Shown: piece by piece, positions 17,067 through 26,115 of the stretch
Numbering within the stretch: position 1 is the first letter of the stretch
Layout of the letters: each line of letters opens with the position of its first letter
NCBI RefSeq assembly: GCF_002761295.1
Contig: NZ_CP017881.1
Span: 557,087 to 621,086, forward strand
Length of the DNA: 64,000 bases
Reading direction: 5' to 3'
Origin: Methanohalophilus portucalensis
Lineage (GTDB): Archaea > Halobacteriota > Methanosarcinia > Methanosarcinales > Methanosarcinaceae
The notes under the pieces: generated by a model
What the model was told of the DNA's origin: nothing
What the model saw: the letters and a program-made list of their open reading frames with translations, nothing else
The model's database searches: none
Made by a program: the position numbers and the translations under genes

Positions 17067-18053
17067 ATGACTAAACGCAAATCAAGGTTAATTTATGGAC
17101 CAATCCTTTCAAGAAGATTGGGCAGATCATTGGGGATAGATGTCATAAGCAATCCTTCCAGTCGGAAAAACTGTAATTTTGATTGTATTTACTGTCAGCT
17201 GGGTTCTGTTGCACACAAGATTCAATCTGTAGATGATGTTGTTGGATGTGTCTCATCTGCTGAAATTGTTGAAGGGATAAAACATTATCATCGTAATATC
17301 GAAGATATTGACTACATTACCTTCTCGGGGACATGCGAACCGACACTTAATCCTGCAATGGGAAAAATGATCGAGGGTATCCGGCAGATATCTTCTGTAC
17401 CCATATGTGTGATAACCAATTCTTCTCTTACGGGCAGGGATGATGTACGCCAAAGTCTTGCAAAGGCAGACCTTGTTGTTGCTACCCTGGTTTCAGGTTA
17501 CGATAAGACCTTTGAAAATATAAACAGGCCTGCTTCCGGTATCCTGCTGGATGATATTATAGAAGGTCTTGCATCTCTTTCCCATATGGGCACTTGCAGG
17601 CTTTCCATAGAGGTCATGCTTGTTGACAGTGATAAATTTGGATACAACACATCGGATTCTGAAATATCTCGTCTTGCTGACATTCTGGAATATATCAATC
17701 CGGATGAAGTTGAAGTGCTTACAATTACCCGTCCGCCTGCTGAATCTTCCTTAAAGGCTGTCGATGAAATAAGATTGAAGGAAATTGCCAGTTATTTTGA
17801 CAGCAGGCTTGGCAGGAGGAAGGTGCGTTTGGTACTGCGTGGTATCAGGAAGGGGCGCTCTACTATCAAGCATGAGAACATTGAAGAAGAGGTTTATGAC
17901 TTAATCCTGCGTCGTCCCTGTACCACTGAGCAGGTGATTACCTCACTTGGCCTTAATAGGGAAACTCTTATTCCTGTTCTTGAGAATATGGAATATAGGG
18001 GGAAGATTGAGTTGGTCTGGGAAGACAAAAGCTGGTATTATAGAGTTTTGTGA
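17067..18053 (+). CDS. Radical SAM protein with C-terminal winged-helix-like domain
   Basis: A 328-residue radical SAM protein. The [4Fe-4S] motif CxxxCxxC is Cys36, Cys40, Cys43 in NCNFDCIYCQLGS. The SAM-binding GTCEPTLNP and a GFD-like TIM-barrel follow; the last ~60 residues look like a winged helix (EEEVYDLILRRPCTTEQVIT). It belongs to the COG0731-like group found widely in methanogens; I cannot name the substrate. It lies 32 nt after the DUF5320 gene and may share its transcript. Confidence 0.78.
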   Translation: MTKRKSRLIYGPILSRRLGRSLGIDVISNPSSRKNCNFDCIYCQLGSVAHKIQSVDDVVGCVSSAEIVEGIKHYHRNIEDIDYITFSGTCEPTLNPAMGKMIEGIRQISSVPICVITNSSLTGRDDVRQSLAKADLVVATLVSGYDKTFENINRPASGILLDDIIEGLASLSHMGTCRLSIEVMLVDSDKFGYNTSDSEISRLADILEYINPDEVEVLTITRPPAESSLKAVDEIRLKEIASYFDSRLGRRKVRLVLRGIRKGRSTIKHENIEEEVYDLILRRPCTTEQVITSLGLNRETLIPVLENMEYRGKIELVWEDKSWYYRVL

Positions 18054-18073
18054 TTATTCTTTCCAGTGACCAC

Positions 18074-18124
18074 TAAATATATACATGAATAATCATTATA
18101 GATTCATGTGTATTTAGGGGATGG
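18074..18124 (+). promoter_or_regulatory. acs promoter with an 8-bp inverted repeat at the start site
   Basis: TATA box TAAATATATAC at 18074-18084. ACATGAAT (18083-18090) and ATTCATGT (18102-18109) form a perfect 8-bp inverted repeat with an 11-nt spacer, centres 19 nt apart (about two helical turns), exactly between the TATA box and the expected start near 18104. This is a typical repressor position. A ribosome site AGGGGATGG follows at 18116-18124. Confidence 0.5.
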
Positions 18125-18132
18125 TATAACCT

Positions 18133-20073
18133 ATGAAGGAAACAATAGAATCGTCACTTGCAGAGGAACGTGTTTTTGAACCATCTGCAGATTTCAAATC
18201 CCGGGCTAATATGAATGACCCGGACATTTACCGGAAAGCAGATGAGGACCTTGAAGGATTTTGGGGGGACCTTGCGGAAAATATTGACTGGTTTGAAAAA
18301 TGGGATCAGGTACTTGAATGGAATCCACCTCACAGTAATTGGTTCCTGAATGGTAAGGTCAATGCATCATATAATTGCCTGGACAGACATCTTTCTGCCA
18401 AAGGGGATAAACCAGCCATTATATGGGAAGGGGAGATGGAGAATACTCGCACCTACACTTACAATGAACTATTTTATTCCACCTGCCGCTTTGCCAATGC
18501 ATTAAAAGAATTGGGAGTTCAGAAAGGGGATATTGTTACGATATACCTGCCGATGATACCTGAAGCTGTGATTGCGATGCTTGCCTGTGCAAGGATTGGT
18601 GCCCCTCACAGTGTGGTATTTGCCGGCTTTTCCCATGAAGCACTTGCCCAACGTATTGAAAACGCGGGCAGCAAATTTGTCATTACATGTGATGGTTACT
18701 ATCATAAAGGTAAATTAATAGACCAGAAAGAAAAAACCGATATGGGGGTGGAAAAAACAGAGGGAGTGGAACACGTCCTTTTAGTAAATCACACTGCAAC
18801 CCCGGTAAATTTCATTGAGGGGCGGGATGTGTGGTGGCATGATCTTGAAAAACAGGTTGATTATCAGTGTCCTGCGGAACATATGGATTCTGAAGATACG
18901 CTTTTCCTCATGTATACCAGTGGAACCACAGGGAAACCCAAGGGTGTGGTTCATAGTACAGGCGGTTATCTTGTGGGTACCTGCATTACTGCCAGCTGGG
19001 TATTTGATCTGAAGGATGATGATATTTACTGGTGTACGGCAGACGTGGGGTGGATCACCGGTCATTCCTATATTGCATATGGTCCCCTTCTCAACGGTGC
19101 AACAGTGCTACTGTATGAAGGAGCTCCCGATTACCCCGAAAAGGGGCGGTTCTGGGATATTATTGAAAAACATGGTGTTACAATATTCTATACGGCACCT
19201 ACCGCTATCAGGACATTTATGAAATGGGGCGAGCATCTGCCTCTAAAACATGACCTTTCTTCCCTTCGTTTGTTGGGTAGTGTCGGGGAACCTATCAACC
19301 CTAGGGCCTGGTTATGGTATTATGAGAATATCGGAGGTAAGCGGTGTCCTATAGTAGATACCTGGTGGCAGACAGAAACAGGTATGATAATGATCACACC
19401 CCTGCCAGGCATTACTCCGATGAAACCTGGTAGTGCTGTCCGTCCGTTCCCGGGAATCGAGGTATCCATTCTCGATGAAGAAGGAAATGCGGTTCCAGAA
19501 GGGCATGGGGGGTATCTTGCAATTGAAAAACCCTGGCCCAGCATGATACGTACCATTCACGGGGATGAGGAACGCTTCATTGAAACTTACTGGAGTATGT
19601 GGGGCAAAGATACCTATATGTCGGGGGATGGTGCCCATACTGACAGTGACGGTTATGTCTGGATTCTCGGAAGACTTGATGATGTGATCAAGGTTTCCGG
19701 TCACAGACTCGGTACTATGGAGATCGAAAGTTCCCTGGTGTCCCATTCGGATGTTGCAGAAGCTGCTGTTGAGGGGAAAGAGGATGAAATTAAGGGGGAG
19801 GTAATAGTTGGTTATGTTGTGCTTGAAGCCGATGTTCCTGTTAGTGATGAGCTGAAAGAGCAACTTAAGGGTCATGTTGTAGATGAGATTGGGCCGATAG
19901 CCCGCCCTGCGGCGATAGTTTTTGCAGAGGATCTGCCTAAGACCCGTAGTGGAAAGATTATGCGCCGGGTCCTGCGCGCAATAACGAATAATACTGATCC
20001 CGGGGATGTGACCACTTTGCAGAATCCTGAAGTGGTTGAAGAACTCAAAAGAAAAGTTCATCTATCAGATTAA
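18133..20073 (+). CDS. acsA: Acetyl-CoA synthetase (AMP-forming)
   Basis: Activates acetate to acetyl-CoA through acetyl-AMP. The 646-residue protein carries the adenylation signature [15 protein letters not shown], the DTWWQTETG motif, [13 protein letters not shown] and the C-terminal [11 protein letters not shown], whose Lys608 is the catalytic lysine usually regulated by acetylation in the family. Length and order match AcsA. In a methylotrophic methanogen the role is most likely acetate assimilation, since aceticlastic growth uses other enzymes. Its promoter has a possible operator (see separate entry). Confidence 0.95.
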   Translation: MKETIESSLAEERVFEPSADFKSRANMNDPDIYRKADEDLEGFWGDLAENIDWFEKWDQVLEWNPPHSNWFLNGKVNASYNCLDRHLSAKGDKPAIIWEGEMENTRTYTYNELFYSTCRFANALKELGVQKGDIVTIYLPMIPEAVIAMLACARIGAPHSVVFAGFSHEALAQRIENAGSKFVITCDGYYHKGKLIDQKEKTDMGVEKTEGVEHVLLVNHTATPVNFIEGRDVWWHDLEKQVDYQCPAEHMDSEDTLFLMYTSGTTGKPKGVVHSTGGYLVGTCITASWVFDLKDDDIYWCTADVGWITGHSYIAYGPLLNGATVLLYEGAPDYPEKGRFWDIIEKHGVTIFYTAPTAIRTFMKWGEHLPLKHDLSSLRLLGSVGEPINPRAWLWYYENIGGKRCPIVDTWWQTETGMIMITPLPGITPMKPGSAVRPFPGIEVSILDEEGNAVPEGHGGYLAIEKPWPSMIRTIHGDEERFIETYWSMWGKDTYMSGDGAHTDSDGYVWILGRLDDVIKVSGHRLGTMEIESSLVSHSDVAEAAVEGKEDEIKGEVIVGYVVLEADVPVSDELKEQLKGHVVDEIGPIARPAAIVFAEDLPKTRSGKIMRRVLRAITNNTDPGDVTTLQNPEVVEELKRKVHLSD

Positions 20074-20101
20074 CATTCAAACTGCTAGAGGTTTAATTTT
20101 C

Positions 20102-20749
20102 ATGGAAAGGAATACTGGCCTTATAGTTGCAATGGATGTTACGCGTATGGATCGCGCCGTCGAGATTGCCAGCGAAGTTGCTGAATGTGTGGATGCCATA
20201 AAGGTGGGCTATCCGCTGGTGCTCTCAGAAGGTTTAAGTGTAATATCCCGGCTTGCCGATTACGCTCCTGTCATTGCTGACTTTAAGGTTGCCGACATTC
20301 CAAACACGGATGAACTTATCTGCGAGCAGGTATTCAAGGCAGGTGCCTGTGGTGTAATCGTGCATGGTTTTACAGGTGAGGATAGCCTGAAAGCCTGTAT
20401 AGGTGTGGCCCAACGTTATGATGGGGATATTTATGTAGTCTCTGAAATGAGCCACCCGGGTGGTTCGAAATATTTCCAGCCGATAGCCGATGAAATTGCT
20501 TCAATGGCGTATGAATTCGGTGCTACAGGTATTGTCGCACCGGCTACCCGGCCAGAAAGGGTAAAGCACCTGCGTTCTATAATAGGTGATGGTCTTTCTA
20601 TTATATCCCCTGGTGTAGGTGCACAGGGGGGTAAAGCCTCTGATGTGATTGCAGCAGGTGCGAACTGGATTATTGTAGGTCGAAGTATTTATAATTCAGA
20701 AAACCCCAAAGAAACAGCCATGGAACTTGTTACCGGGATTGGTATCTAA
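20102..20749 (+). CDS. pyrF: Orotidine 5'-phosphate decarboxylase
   Basis: Converts OMP to UMP in pyrimidine synthesis. The 215-residue protein has the catalytic DFKVAD motif (Asp60, Lys62, Asp65), the phosphate-binding SPGVGAQGG near residue 165 and VGRSI near the end. The ATG chosen gives the normal archaeal length; an in-frame codon 22 residues earlier overlaps the acs end and is unlikely. It starts 28 nt after acs, so they may be cotranscribed. Confidence 0.94.
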   Translation: MERNTGLIVAMDVTRMDRAVEIASEVAECVDAIKVGYPLVLSEGLSVISRLADYAPVIADFKVADIPNTDELICEQVFKAGACGVIVHGFTGEDSLKACIGVAQRYDGDIYVVSEMSHPGGSKYFQPIADEIASMAYEFGATGIVAPATRPERVKHLRSIIGDGLSIISPGVGAQGGKASDVIAAGANWIIVGRSIYNSENPKETAMELVTGIGI

Positions 20750-20752
20750 GGA

Positions 20753-20814
20753 AAAAGCCAGTGATGATATACTCTTCTGAGATAGTGATGAGCCCTATGA
20801 GTTCTGAGGCTTTT
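20753..20814 (+). ncRNA. C/D box small guide RNA (2'-O-methylation guide)
   Basis: All four boxes are present in order: C box GTGATGA (20761-20767), D' CTGA (20777-20780), C' GTGATGA (20785-20791) and D CTGA (20804-20807). A 7-bp terminal stem AAAAGCC/GGCTTTT (20753-20759 and 20808-20814) closes a kink-turn. Guides are TATACTCTT (before D') and GCCCTATGAGTT (before D). By the D+5 rule the modified bases would be the G in AAGAGTATA and the C in AACTCATAGGGC; I could not check which rRNA or tRNA carries them. It lies in the pyrF 3' region, just after the stop. Confidence 0.85.
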
Positions 20815-20862
20815 ACTTTTTACATTCAGGTCCGGTGTTGATTTATATTCAGGAGAAGGTGC

Positions 20863-21999
20863 ATGACCAAAAATGAGTTGACCGTAAATTGTCGGGATGG
20901 TGCTTGTGAACCTCTTCTCGAAACATCTGCCGGTGAAAGAGTTTTCAGGTCAGGCACAGATTCCGTTATAGTTACGCTGCCAAAAGACAGGAGAATAATT
21001 TCCAATTCCTGGCTCAATGGGGGCATCCGTGATGATATCAATGTCCTTATCAATCAGCGGATAGGAAGGCATATTGGAAGTGAGGATGAGCTGGAGGAAG
21101 GAAATGTTGAAGGCTATCTCGCCCATGTAGTGGAGCAACTTGGCTATTCTGCATCAAATGCAGCTGCATTGCTAACTGCTGCAAGTATGGGAAATGTTGC
21201 TTTTGTCACGCACTCTTTCCGTGGCCTTGAAGTAACAGCAATTGCAACCGCAGGCGTAGAAGTAAATGCATGCAGTCCTTCAGACCCTGCTTCCTATTAT
21301 CAGGAAAATGGTAAATGGCAATCTCTTGGCGGGACAATAAATATGATTCTTCTAATAGATGCAAATTTACCGTCATATGCTCTTACCAGGGCCTGGATGA
21401 CTGCTACTGAAGCCAAATCAGCAGTTCTGCGTCAATTGATGATTCCAAGTCGTTTTTCTGAAGAATTGGCTACCGGAACCGGGACTGATATGATGGCAAT
21501 TGTATCCAATGATTCTGCTTATCTGCAATTGACTGACGCAGGTCCTCATTCCAAACTTGGTGAGCTGATATGTAAATGTATAAACCAGGCCCTTTTAAAA
21601 GCCCTGGATCAACAATCAGGTATATCAACTGTTTCCCAGAGGGATATGCTCGTAAGGCTTGATAGGTTTGGGGTTGATGAAAAATACTTCTGGAAAGTTT
21701 CGACATCCCTTGAGGGTGAAAACAAAAAAGGTCCATTTTATGACAATCTCAGGAATATTTCACGTAATCCTGCTATGGTTGCATTGATTTCTTCTATTCT
21801 TCATCTTGTCGATGAATTGAGGTGGGGTCTGATCCCTGAAAACAGCGCAAAGAAAGTAGCTTTTTCCCAGATGCGTCAACTGGACAACGTTTTGAATTTG
21901 GGTATGGATGTCCCTTACGATTATTTGCTGGAACCGAAAGAATCAATAATTGATAACTGGGTAAGAGTTACTTCCTGGATTGTAAAAAGAAATGTTTAA
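20863..21999 (+). CDS. cbiZ: Adenosylcobinamide amidohydrolase
   Basis: Salvages cobinamide by cutting its aminopropanol side chain to give adenosylcobyric acid. The family block GGTINMILLIDANLPSYAL and the TEAKSAVLRQLMIPSRFSEE plus ATGTGTDMMAIVS segments are present in the first ~230 residues. The 378-residue length includes a C-terminal region of about 150 residues seen in methanogen CbiZ. Start supported by GGAGAAGG. Corrinoid salvage suits an organism whose methyltransferases are corrinoid-dependent. Confidence 0.88.
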   Translation: MTKNELTVNCRDGACEPLLETSAGERVFRSGTDSVIVTLPKDRRIISNSWLNGGIRDDINVLINQRIGRHIGSEDELEEGNVEGYLAHVVEQLGYSASNAAALLTAASMGNVAFVTHSFRGLEVTAIATAGVEVNACSPSDPASYYQENGKWQSLGGTINMILLIDANLPSYALTRAWMTATEAKSAVLRQLMIPSRFSEELATGTGTDMMAIVSNDSAYLQLTDAGPHSKLGELICKCINQALLKALDQQSGISTVSQRDMLVRLDRFGVDEKYFWKVSTSLEGENKKGPFYDNLRNISRNPAMVALISSILHLVDELRWGLIPENSAKKVAFSQMRQLDNVLNLGMDVPYDYLLEPKESIIDNWVRVTSWIVKRNV

Positions 22000-22038
22000 T
22001 TCCTTTACTATAATATTAATATAAAAACGGGGTTTACC

Positions 22039-22926
22039 ATGAATCTGAGAAATTATATAGCCACTTATTGTACCGATTCTAAGAAAAAGCCAACAGGTGT
22101 CATAGTTCATAGTGCAGATATAGGAGACGAACTTCCTGAGATGCCGGATCGCTTTTTCTACATGGCCGAGTGGTCTGATGTGCCTTCCAGACGTATATGG
22201 AAAAGTGAGCCTTATCAGTCAGTATTGATCCATGAAAATGGTCAACTCATCATACACGAACATCTCAGGAAAGCCAACTTCCGTATCCATCTGCTGGAGC
22301 TGGAAGAGAAATACGAGACCTCCTCACGAGCAGGACATTTCGTTCTCTCAGTACCTGAAGCTTTCGAGTTTGCCTATAATGCACACAGGGATACAGCAAG
22401 GCGATTTTCCAGGACGCCCTATATCTCTCATCCAATGGACGTTGCATCTATCCTCTTAAAGAACAGTGCCCCTGACATAGTTGTAATTGCAGGCCTGTTG
22501 CATTCGATCAAAAAAGAGTCTAAAATAGATATGGTTGAAGTGGAGAATAAGTTTGGTGAGACGGTTGTAAATTTTGTAAGAGCAGTATCTGAACTGGACC
22601 AAACAGATGATCCCTCCCTGTTATCTGTTGATGAAAATATGTGGAAGGAGCGCAATGAAGCCTGCCTGAAGGCACTTGAAGATGTTGGAAGGGATGTCAA
22701 ACTCCTATTCTGTGCAGACAAACTTGCCAGCATCAGGGATATGAAGGATGAGGAAAATATTCATGGTAATATAATATGGAACCATTTTATAGTAGGAAAA
22801 GAATTTCATAAATGGTATTATGGACAATTGCTAAGGTCCTTTGAATCCCAACCCCATAGTATTATAGATAGCCCAATGTATAAACAATTGAAAGGATGTG
22901 TCGAACAGTTCTTCAGTGATGCCTGA
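22039..22926 (+). CDS. SpoT-type HD domain protein with a degenerate HD doublet
   Basis: A 295-residue protein. Residues ~105-235 match the metal-dependent HD hydrolase domain of RelA/SpoT: the first His is His131 (PYISHPMDVAS) and the last Asp is Asp227 (FCADKLASIRD). The defining HD doublet, however, is His155-Ser156 (AGLLHSIKKE instead of LLHDxxED), and the following acidic pair is altered. That would weaken the metal site, so it may be a binding protein rather than a (p)ppGpp hydrolase. The first ~100 residues have no recognised domain and no synthetase domain follows. It is 24 nt upstream of the FilR1 regulator. Confidence 0.75.
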   Translation: MNLRNYIATYCTDSKKKPTGVIVHSADIGDELPEMPDRFFYMAEWSDVPSRRIWKSEPYQSVLIHENGQLIIHEHLRKANFRIHLLELEEKYETSSRAGHFVLSVPEAFEFAYNAHRDTARRFSRTPYISHPMDVASILLKNSAPDIVVIAGLLHSIKKESKIDMVEVENKFGETVVNFVRAVSELDQTDDPSLLSVDENMWKERNEACLKALEDVGRDVKLLFCADKLASIRDMKDEENIHGNIIWNHFIVGKEFHKWYYGQLLRSFESQPHSIIDSPMYKQLKGCVEQFFSDA

Positions 22927-22950
22927 TTTTTTTTATTTTGTGGTACTAAT

Positions 22951-23730
22951 ATGGGTGTGTCTATAGTCGAGCTTGTATGTCGCTCGGAAAAACGGAAAAA
23001 CTTGGTTGTCTATCTAAAAGATGGCCCCCGGAATCTGGCCGCTATCAAAAAGGCTCTTGATGTCACATCAACCGGTGTGCTTCCTCAGATAAAACTTCTT
23101 AAAGATAATGATATTCTTGTGCAGAAAGATGATGAATATGAACTGTCTATTTTTGGTAATATAGTAGTGCAGAAAATATTGCCGATTTTTAAACTGACCA
23201 ATACGCTTGAAAAGAACCCTGAATACTGGTTTTCCAGGGATATTTCCGCTCTTCCAATGCAATTTATGGAACGGCTGGGTAATCTGGGTGATTCAAAGGT
23301 CATTGAACCGGATATCAATTCTCTATTTGATCCGCCTCAGGAATTAATAGACCATCTGCTTGTAAGTCGCCATGTTGCAGCTATTACTTCTTATTTCCAT
23401 CCTTATTATGCCAAACATTTTATAGGACTTGCTAAAAAAGGCGTGGAGATAAACCTGATTTTCACCAATGATGTCTATGAGCGCATTGCTGAAGATTATG
23501 GGGAGGATGCAGAGGTTTTTTTTGGAATGGATAACACCAACATATATATTCACGAGGGTAATTTGCCGGTAGTTAGCATGGTATGCGCGGACGGCTTTTT
23601 CCTGTTGTCCCTCCTTAACCAGAAAGGAATATATGATCACAATAAACTTATAAGTACGAGTGAAGAAGCTATAAAGTGGGGACATGATCTGTTTGAATAC
23701 TGTTGCATTGCGTCACAAAAGAAGGAATAA
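22951..23730 (+). CDS. Winged-helix transcriptional regulator with FilR1 (DUF1724) domain
   Basis: A 259-residue regulator: N-terminal winged helix (residues ~5-75, with DVTSTGVLPQIKLLKDND as recognition region) and a C-terminal FilR1/DUF1724 domain (VAAITSYFHPYYAKHFIGLA). Members of this family in Methanosarcina (Msr proteins) control methanol methyltransferase operons. Target genes here are unknown; none of the methyltransferases is in the window. It follows the HD protein on the same strand. Confidence 0.84.
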   Translation: MGVSIVELVCRSEKRKNLVVYLKDGPRNLAAIKKALDVTSTGVLPQIKLLKDNDILVQKDDEYELSIFGNIVVQKILPIFKLTNTLEKNPEYWFSRDISALPMQFMERLGNLGDSKVIEPDINSLFDPPQELIDHLLVSRHVAAITSYFHPYYAKHFIGLAKKGVEINLIFTNDVYERIAEDYGEDAEVFFGMDNTNIYIHEGNLPVVSMVCADGFFLLSLLNQKGIYDHNKLISTSEEAIKWGHDLFEYCCIASQKKE

Positions 23731-23821
23731 TTGCTATTTTCCTGCGTTCATTATTAATACATGAAACGAAATAGTATTTATATGATAACGGTGGACTTTA
23801 AGCTTGAAGAGTGGTGACTCG

Positions 23822-24028
23822 ATGCCAAAAACCCTCGATATTGCAGAATTCAGGAATATGGTAGAAAAAACAAAAAAGTTGCACGAAGACCTTTCTTCCC
23901 TATCCCATAAGATGGATGATATGGATGATGAGGTGAAATGCAATAGGGATTATGTTTTGTCACGGCACTCTTCTGAATTATACTATGAATCTGATTTACT
24001 TTCTGCCGATAAACGCAAGGGTAAATAA
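23822..24028 (+). CDS. Small charged protein of unknown function
   Basis: A 68-residue protein with many charged residues and a heptad-like central segment (FRNMVEKTKKLHEDLSSLSHKMDDMDDEV), probably a coiled coil. The ATG used follows GTGGTGA by 4 nt; an in-frame Met six codons earlier has no such site. I do not recognise the family. It precedes an Hsp20-like gene by 74 nt. Confidence 0.55.
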   Translation: MPKTLDIAEFRNMVEKTKKLHEDLSSLSHKMDDMDDEVKCNRDYVLSRHSSELYYESDLLSADKRKGK

Positions 24029-24102
24029 TCCTTGCTCGTGTGCGGCTTTATGGCCAAATATCTCTAAGTGACAAGTATTTATTATTTATGGAACGGGTCA
24101 AT

Positions 24103-24636
24103 ATGGCAGATAAAAAGAAAGGAAACAATCCGTCTGGTAGTGATGATTCTTTCAGTGATATTACTGATATGATCGAACAGATGATGCAGAGATTCGGAGT
24201 AGGTATAGAAGAATTCTCTGATGAGCCTTTCATTTATGGTTTTTCTATTACACAACGTGCTAATGAGGATCCTGAAATCAGGGAATTTGGCAATATCCCA
24301 TCTGATTATAATGATTTTGAAGAAGAAATTGATCCTTTAGATGGCCCCATATCCATAGATGAGAAAAAGCCTCTGATAGATGTTCTTGAAATAGACGGGG
24401 AAGTGTATGTTACCGCAGAAATTTCAGGTATGTCCAGGGATGATATTTCTGTCTGTGCAACAGACCAGTACCTGGAGATCAATGCTTCCAATAAATATTA
24501 TACATATTCCGAAACTCTCGAAATGCCTCTAAAAGTAGACCCTAATAGTGCAAAAGCAACTTTCCATAATGGTGTTCTTGAGGTAATATTTTCTGTTATG
24601 GAAGAAGTCGGGAAAGTGGATATTAAAATTAATTAA
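24103..24636 (+). CDS. Hsp20/alpha-crystallin-like protein (GvpH-type)
   Basis: A 177-residue protein with an acidic N-terminal half and a C-terminal alpha-crystallin-like beta domain (PLIDVLEIDGEVYVTAEISG, then MPLKVDPNSAKATFHNGVLEV). This is the organisation of the GvpH-like Hsp20 proteins of euryarchaea, although no gas vesicle genes are present. The ATG chosen lies about 23 nt after a TATA-like GTATTTATTATT, predicting a leaderless message; in-frame codons further up (GTG 24040, ATG 24088) lie in or before that TATA box and are unlikely. Confidence 0.74.
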   Translation: MADKKKGNNPSGSDDSFSDITDMIEQMMQRFGVGIEEFSDEPFIYGFSITQRANEDPEIREFGNIPSDYNDFEEEIDPLDGPISIDEKKPLIDVLEIDGEVYVTAEISGMSRDDISVCATDQYLEINASNKYYTYSETLEMPLKVDPNSAKATFHNGVLEVIFSVMEEVGKVDIKIN

Positions 24637-24670
24637 CTCCTCTAATTAATTTATTTTGGTGGTGCACCAG

Positions 24671-25042
24671 GTGAATTGTTTTGGGAAGAAAGTACTTGTA
24701 GTGGATGACGAAGCGCATTTACGTGACCTTCTTCAAAATTTGTTGGAATTGAATGATATTTCGACATCGTGTGCTTCCAGCGGGGAAGAATGTCTTTTGA
24801 TGCTTGAATCATCCCTGCCGGATCTTGTCCTTCTTGATGTCATGATGCCGGGCATGGATGGGTGGGAAGTTTTCCACCGCATTAAAGAAAAGTATGAACA
24901 TTTGCCAGTTGTTCTTCTTACTGCCAGGAATCATGATTTTGACAAAATGATGGGATTGGATATCCTCAAAGCTGATGATTATATTACCAAACCCTTTGAT
25001 AACGATGAACTCGTAGAATGTGTTTGTAGCCTTCTGGATTAA
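24671..25042 (+). CDS. Stand-alone response regulator receiver domain
   Basis: A single CheY-like receiver domain without an output domain, about 123 residues. The acidic pocket (VVDDEAH), the phospho-acceptor Asp in LVLLDVMMPGMDGWE and the Lys in DYITKPFDN are intact, so it should be phosphorylatable. Several GTG codons are possible starts; the one used is the nearest to the conserved KKVLVVDDE and follows a TGGTGGTG site. No histidine kinase is adjacent. It ends 4 nt inside the convergent methyltransferase gene. Confidence 0.83.
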   Translation: MNCFGKKVLVVDDEAHLRDLLQNLLELNDISTSCASSGEECLLMLESSLPDLVLLDVMMPGMDGWEVFHRIKEKYEHLPVVLLTARNHDFDKMMGLDILKADDYITKPFDNDELVECVCSLLD

Positions 25043-26115
25043 TCTTTTTCAACAAGTGGCTGGCAGATAATCGCAGAATTGTCAGTAATATAGAGATGAA
25101 TTGCTTTATCGCCATTTAATCCGTCTTCTATGCGATTACGGAAATTCCAGTAATCCTCAGGGTCAATTTTTCCTCTTATTAATGCATTTTTGGCATTTAA
25201 TTCTTTAAGTTTACTATTTATATCTTCAACGGATACCTTTGTCTCTGCCAGCACAGCATACTGATTTTTAAGCAATGGGGACTTCAATTTTTCATCAGAT
25301 GTCATTAATGCCCTTTTCGGATCAATTCGGAACAAATATGTCTTATTATCTCCATTGCTCATTTTTTCTGCAAGTTCGTGCAGAAGATCTGCCTTCACAA
25401 CAGATGGTTCAGGTTCATATGCAAATTTTTTCATTATTTCTGATTCGGGGATTTCTCCTGTCCCGCTGCTACAAAGTGATTCTTCGGAAGGCAGTGTGAT
25501 TGCAGATCTATCACATTTTTTGAGATGGTTTAAGTATAATGTAAGGCGATTGATTTTACCATTTAGGGACAGGTATTCCATTTCACAATCAAAGGGAATC
25601 CTTTCTGGAGTTAACTGGGGAGGCACTTCAAAGGCGAATCCTTTAGTCCGGGATGAATAAGCATTAATCATATCTTCTATGGATGGTGTAATGCTGGAAA
25701 TTAAACGCCTCTTCTCTTTTGGGGGCCTTGCAGGATCAGAAAACACGACATCGAGTTCAGGAAGTTTATGTATTATTTCGGGGTCAAGGGCGTCACCACA
25801 GATAAATTCTACATTGTCCACTCCATATAACTGGCAGTTCTTTTTGGCATGTTCTATCTTTACAGGGTCGATTTCTATGGCATAGACTTTTTTGCACTCC
25901 TTTGCAAAGAAAATGGTCTGGCCGCCGATACCACAACTTATATCCGCCAGAACGTCACATTTAAGTCTCTTGGCCCTGTACTTTGCTACAATTTCGGGGG
26001 TAGCAAAGCGCAATCCATCATGGTCAGAACATATCGGTTTGGTGAATTTGTCTTTGTTTTTCATTGCATTCCAATGGTTTATTGGTGCTTTTAAAGGTGT
26101 TGTTTCCTGTATCAC
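25039..26115 (-). CDS. Class I SAM-dependent methyltransferase with THUMP-like C-terminal region
   Basis: A 358-residue methyltransferase: motif I ADISCGIGGQTIFFA, acidic AIEIDPVK, and a catalytic-type DPARPP near residue 145. The C-terminal half resembles the THUMP-like domain of archaeal RNA methyltransferases. The substrate is likely RNA but not known. The start is GTG; a TATA-like element about 22 nt upstream (minus strand) would give a nearly leaderless message. It shares the region with the divergent ribosomal leader. Confidence 0.75.
   Translation of the reverse strand: MIQETTPLKAPINHWNAMKNKDKFTKPICSDHDGLRFATPEIVAKYRAKRLKCDVLADISCGIGGQTIFFAKECKKVYAIEIDPVKIEHAKKNCQLYGVDNVEFICGDALDPEIIHKLPELDVVFSDPARPPKEKRRLISSITPSIEDMINAYSSRTKGFAFEVPPQLTPERIPFDCEMEYLSLNGKINRLTLYLNHLKKCDRSAITLPSEESLCSSGTGEIPESEIMKKFAYEPEPSVVKADLLHELAEKMSNGDNKTYLFRIDPKRALMTSDEKLKSPLLKNQYAVLAETKVSVEDINSKLKELNAKNALIRGKIDPEDYWNFRNRIEDGLNGDKAIHLYITDNSAIICQPLVEKD

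Noticed and set aside
19312..20061. 249-codon open frame antisense to acs
   Set aside because: It covers the conserved C-terminal part of acetyl-CoA synthetase and has no start signals.
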